DNA from: a virus
Direction: 5' to 3' (one strand)
Virus record (IMG/VR): IMGVR_UViG_3300040801_000600
Span: 1 to 24,219 of that record
Length of the DNA stretch: 24,219 nucleotides
Below the pieces are notes generated by a model. That model searched no databases, had not been told where the DNA came from, and saw nothing but the letters and a program-made list of their open reading frames with translations. The position numbers and the translations under genes were made by a program. This document shows, piece after piece, positions 22,377-24,219 of this stretch (positions within the stretch are counted from its first letter, which is position 1; every line of letters begins with the position of its first letter).

Positions 22377-23033
22377 TCAATAATATCCCTTTAAATCGTA
22401 TATATGTTCACCTATATGACTCAAAACTAATCCAGTATGACAATATAACTCAATCCCAATATCTCTTGCTCGCTGACAAAAACTAAAATCTTCTGGTAGC
22501 CAACGCTTTACACCATTGAAATCTGTTACCATTGTATTATATAAGTTATATGATTTTTCATTAGAATCGTTTATATACTCTAAATCTTGATATTTTAAAA
22601 TCATCATTTTAGCTACTTTTTTAGGGACTAACATAAATCCAGTAGCAATATATTTCATTGGAATTATAGAACCATCTAGTTTAAATTCGACAGTTTCATC
22701 TAAAGGGACTCCATTTATTTGGGGTCGGCCATCTGGTCGATATCCTTTCATTGAATAAAATCCGCCCATAATGGATTCAGGGTCCATATCGTTTAAAACT
22801 TTATCAAGAATATATGGGGGATTTACGATGATATCAGAATCAATGGTCAATAGAATGTCTGCATCAGACTTCATAAACATATGAAATGAATCGTTTCTGG
22901 CTTTTGTTATATGACTACATTGAGAAAGATAATAAGTTTCTACGGAATGATTACTAGTCATTTGGCTTTTAGAAACAATATATCTATAATCAACTTTACC
23001 ATCAATACATGGGGTTGATACGAATATTTTCAT
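22377..23033 (-). CDS. GT-A glycosyltransferase-like protein
   Basis: A 218-residue protein. It starts MKIFVSTPCIDGKVDYRY, and SHITKARNDSFHMFMKSDADILLTIDSDI (40-68) leads to a DSD (65-67) metal-binding motif. TGFMLVPKKV and RWLPEDFSFCQRARDIG (177-193) correspond to the acceptor/base region with E-D, and L-S-H-I-G-E-H (204-210) may give a metal-binding His. The ARN-D pattern before the DxD occurs in several phage and bacterial glycosyltransferases. No membrane segments are seen, so it is likely cytoplasmic. It sits between the fibre gene and the GT-sulfotransferase, with gaps of seven and one bases, implying a single transcript. Acceptor unknown; the fibre or another virion protein is a reasonable guess. 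Confidence 0.85.
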   Translation of the reverse strand: MKIFVSTPCIDGKVDYRYIVSKSQMTSNHSVETYYLSQCSHITKARNDSFHMFMKSDADILLTIDSDIIVNPPYILDKVLNDMDPESIMGGFYSMKGYRPDGRPQINGVPLDETVEFKLDGSIIPMKYIATGFMLVPKKVAKMMILKYQDLEYINDSNEKSYNLYNTMVTDFNGVKRWLPEDFSFCQRARDIGIELYCHTGLVLSHIGEHIYDLKGYY

Positions 23034-23040
23034 GTATCAA

Positions 23041-24219
23041 TTATATCTGTTCAGTGACTTTTTCCCAAGTATTTGTGAAATCAGAATAAACTAAAGTTAT
23101 GCTTCCATAATCAGTGTTGATTGTATATGAAGTTTGTGCTACTCCAAATTCAGAACCAAGATTATCACTGGTAAAGTTAATAGTAATATTTCCATTTGAA
23201 GCGTTACCGTCTACGTCTTTAATAGTTATCATTTTTCCATCTTTGTTATTCAGATTTTGCCATGCGAATGGTTCATTGATATTGATACCCAAACCGTTTC
23301 CAGTTGAGCACATAAATATCTCCCAACCTGCATATTCAACAGCTTCAAATGTGGTGTTGGACCCACCATTAACTTGGACAGTTTGGGTTCTTCTTCCAAA
23401 TCCAGGTCCCGAGCTTGGATTTACAATAGCTTCTTCAGAAACTGCTATGGTTGAAGATGGACTGCTAAAGTTTATATCACTAGTAATGTCGTCAATAGTA
23501 CTTCCTGGACCACTAAATGTTATTCCAGTTCCAACGACTACATTAGAAGGAACAAACAAATCGTTTCCATCATATCTAAAGCTTGAATCTCCTCCAAATG
23601 ATCCATTATCATTAAATTGTACTGATTGATTAACGCCACCAGGAGAAGCAGTTCCAGATCCACCACCACCACCTAAATCAAGTATGGCTTGTAGAGACAT
23701 TCTAAATATGTCACCTGTAGAAGAATCTTGATAAACAAAATATGCATCTGTAGAAGTTGGAGTGTTATTAATAATAAGATTATCTGTTATGCTAAACACA
23801 ATCGCATAATCACGACAATCAGTTACCCCTCCAACTGAAGTGACTGCTATTGGAGAGTCTCCTCCACCACCCACAGAAATTCCAGTACAACTATTCAGAA
23901 CAAAGTCCCCAAACATAAGATCGCCAGTTCCACTGTCAATCCATAAAGTGTTATCTGGGACTCCTCCAGGATTTGAAGTTACTTGAGTAAGTTCCAAACC
24001 TGTTGGGTCAATAAGACCATCAACTGTTAATTTACCAGAAATATAAGCATCTCCAGACGCACTAATATCACCAGTCGCAAGAAGATTTGGAAGAATTAAG
24101 TTTCCAGTCATAGTATCACCAGAACGCTCTACATAATCTCCACTAACTGATGATACAGCAGAATCAACGTAGGATTTGATAGACTGCTGGGTTGCTAAGG
24201 CTGTATTTGAATTGCTAGA
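23041..24219 (-). CDS. Tail-fibre-like structural protein (N-terminus beyond right edge)
   Basis: The frame is open to the window edge: 36 codons before the first ATG (24111) read TALATQQSIKSYVDSA...DYVERSGDTMTGNL, the standard repeat-like element of phage fibres, so the gene is partial rather than starting at 24111. The 392 visible residues are Gly, Ser, Thr and Asn rich with strand-turn units (ISASGDAYISGKLTVDG), a Gly-rich loop, and a C-terminal domain MITIKDVDGNASNGNITI...YGSITLVYSDFTNTWEKV, common at the end of phage fibre and head-fibre proteins. No intramolecular chaperone motif is evident. It may be a host-recognition or decoration fibre. Three sugar-transfer genes follow it, suggesting it as a possible substrate. 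Confidence 0.82.
   Translation of the reverse strand, partial: SSNSNTALATQQSIKSYVDSAVSSVSGDYVERSGDTMTGNLILPNLLATGDISASGDAYISGKLTVDGLIDPTGLELTQVTSNPGGVPDNTLWIDSGTGDLMFGDFVLNSCTGISVGGGGDSPIAVTSVGGVTDCRDYAIVFSITDNLIINNTPTSTDAYFVYQDSSTGDIFRMSLQAILDLGGGGGSGTASPGGVNQSVQFNDNGSFGGDSSFRYDGNDLFVPSNVVVGTGITFSGPGSTIDDITSDINFSSPSSTIAVSEEAIVNPSSGPGFGRRTQTVQVNGGSNTTFEAVEYAGWEIFMCSTGNGLGININEPFAWQNLNNKDGKMITIKDVDGNASNGNITINFTSDNLGSEFGVAQTSYTINTDYGSITLVYSDFTNTWEKVTEQI

Noticed and set aside
23114-23629. 171-residue plus-strand open frame opposite the fibre gene
   Set aside because: Antisense shadow of a low-complexity fibre; no initiation signal or domain.

Overview
The window is a late structural/packaging segment of a T4-like myovirus genome (Straboviridae-like or a more distant marine/freshwater relative). 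It is AT-rich, nearly all genes lie on the minus strand, they are tightly packed (many TAATG-type overlaps), and the order of recognisable T4 homologues is gp13-gp14-gp15-gp16-gp17-gp18-gp19. No host genes, tRNAs, rRNAs, insertion sequences or CRISPR arrays were seen, and no gene-free stretch exceeds 100 bases. The host cannot be told from the sequence.

Reading in the direction of transcription (right to left): a tail-fibre-like protein entering from the right edge (23041-24219, partial) is followed by two minus-strand sugar-transfer genes. One is a GT-A glycosyltransferase (22377-23033) and one a glycosyltransferase-sulfotransferase fusion (20927-22375). The latter converges with, and overlaps, the only plus-strand gene, another GT2-like glycosyltransferase (20263-20979). 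Then comes the neck/packaging block: gp13 neck protein with a Cys-rich insertion (18936-20192), an HExxH metallopeptidase (17862-18932), gp14 neck protein (16645-17823), a very acidic protein (15977-16600), gp15 tail terminator with a long extension (14648-15958), gp16 small terminase (14040-14648), a free-standing terminase ATPase-domain paralogue (13151-14056), and the large terminase gp17 in two overlapping pieces (12223-13110 and 10008-12236).

The split terminase is the most unusual part. The first piece ends in a 31-residue N-intein. The second starts with its own GTG and Shine-Dalgarno, carries a Zn-finger/HNH endonuclease fused in frame to a C-intein, and then the terminase nuclease domain. 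Joining the exteins rebuilds an uninterrupted gp17 of about 574 residues (T4 gp17 is 610). A TATAAATA late-promoter box inside the N-intein codons may drive the second piece separately.

Downstream lie the tail sheath gp18 (7910-9916) and tail tube gp19 (7233-7871), a hairpin terminator, and a tail-assembly set that replaces the T4 gp20-21-22-23 block: a gp26-like protein (6353-7147), a small overlapping protein that could be joined to it by a -1 frameshift at a run of seven T (6093-6353), a roughly 1,030-residue tape-measure protein (3023-6106), a second giant of similar architecture (174-3023), and the beginning of another gene at the left edge (1-141). TATAAATA boxes, the consensus of T4 gp55-dependent late promoters, precede gp13, gp14, the acidic gene, gp17 and gp18, with a near match before gp19. 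This suggests the block is transcribed late from several promoters. All functions are from sequence reading alone; no database search was run.
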